NCBI GenBank assembly: GCA_030278955.1
Contig: JAOANR010000004.1
Location: forward strand, 54,191,459-54,255,458
Source: Hygrophila difformis
Lineage: Eukaryota; Streptophyta; Magnoliopsida; Lamiales; Acanthaceae
DNA: 64,000 bases
Direction of reading: 5' to 3'
Below the pieces are notes generated by a model. That model made no database searches. It was not told where the DNA came from and worked only from the letters and a program-made list of their open reading frames with translations. The first letter of the stretch is position 1, and each line of letters starts with the position of its first letter. This document shows, one piece after another, positions 63,298-64,000 of the stretch. The translations under genes and the position numbers were made by a program.

Positions 63298-64000
63298 TTA
63301 ACTGATTGCATTGATAGATAAATCATAATCGATCTAATTAATAATTAATGTAATTAAGAATTAATAGCTGATAATTTCCAATTACTTATTTTGATTATTA
63401 TATTGATCGTGAATGGAGGGTTTAACAGCCGACAGGAATTCAAAAGGTAGGAGTTAAAACTTTACTACGGCATATGCTAATCCACACAGTCCCAAAATGA
63501 TTTGTAAATTGTAATACTCCCATTCGCAATATACATGTTTGATAATAAGACTTTTAAAAATAAAAGGAAAAAAAAAAGAAAGAAAGAAAGCATACATTCT
63601 GTTTTTGAAAAGTTAAAAGTTTTATCTAGTCTAATACGTAATTAAAAAAATACTACGTAGTTTCCAAACACTACAACTGGTTTTGGAAATTAATTAAACA
63701 ATTACAATCAGTTAATTTAACAATTGAACTGTTAAAATTGTTTGCCAAACCGCTAGTAGTAATAATTAACATATACACCAGTATATAGTAAGTACTTCAT
63801 GATTGAATTGGAACTGTTTGCCGACACTTAAGAGGTATGTGAGATTCTGTTGATCTTTTCCCCGTTTCGGTTTATACTTTATTATTTATATTAATCAAAA
63901 TAATATAAATAATTGTGTTATCACTATCGTAAAAATTTAATGTTGCTATCGATCATCACCATTGGCAAGAAATTTGTGACACACCTTTCTTTACTTCACT
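63298..64000. other. AT-rich intergenic stretch to window end
   Basis: Nothing recognised. Confidence 0.4.

Overview
The window is nuclear DNA from a flowering plant, most likely a eudicot. The evidence is spliced genes with GT-AG introns, a typical plant gene set (LPA1-like kinase homologue, CDC48, an isoprenylated HMA protein, a XTH), a MIR172 hairpin, and AT-rich intergenic DNA filled with plant transposon families. No organelle or bacterial block was seen. The species cannot be named from the sequence.

Four protein-coding genes can be reconstructed exon by exon, each with a continuous reading frame: an LPA1-like P-loop protein (7166-11527, +, 7 exons, 737 aa), CDC48 (32809-37540, -, 9 exons, 807 aa), a two-domain heavy-metal-associated isoprenylated protein (49404-50667, -, 5 exons, 295 aa) and an XTH31/32-like xyloglucan enzyme (55714-58217, -, 4 exons, 304 aa). 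A fifth gene is non-coding: a miR172 stem-loop at about 17860-18020 (+). The genes are unrelated in function and there is no cluster logic; they are ordinary neighbours separated by repeats.

Layout: 1-4821 is a minisatellite followed by a pol-less Ty3/gypsy-like LTR element, split by a hAT element. 5-6.3 kb holds SINE remnants. 7.1-11.5 kb is the LPA1-like gene. 13.8-16 kb holds SINE and MITEs. 17.9 kb is MIR172. 18-26 kb is AT-rich intergenic DNA with MITEs, SINEs, homopolymers and a hAT. 26.5-29.5 kb is a Mutator-like inverted-repeat structure enclosing a degenerate retroelement or pararetrovirus-like sequence. 31.5-32.3 kb is a hAT, 32.8-37.5 kb is CDC48, and 38.8-40.0 kb is a palindromic Mutator-like element. 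40.9-41.4 kb is a Stowaway inside a Stowaway. 42.1-48.0 kb is a nearly full-length LINE. 49.4-50.7 kb is the HIPP gene with a very long GA tract and a hAT in its upstream region. 51.9-55.3 kb is a pile of nested hAT and Mutator-like elements. 55.7-58.2 kb is the XTH gene. 60.4-62.5 kb is a Stowaway cluster, and 63.1 kb is a fresh SINE with a perfect 17-bp target duplication.

The most useful results are the MIR172 locus, which no ORF shows, and the clean target-site duplications that define several nested, mostly non-autonomous transposons: five hAT elements with exact 8-bp duplications, two Mutator-like elements with about 10-bp duplications, and ten Stowaway-like elements with TA flanks.
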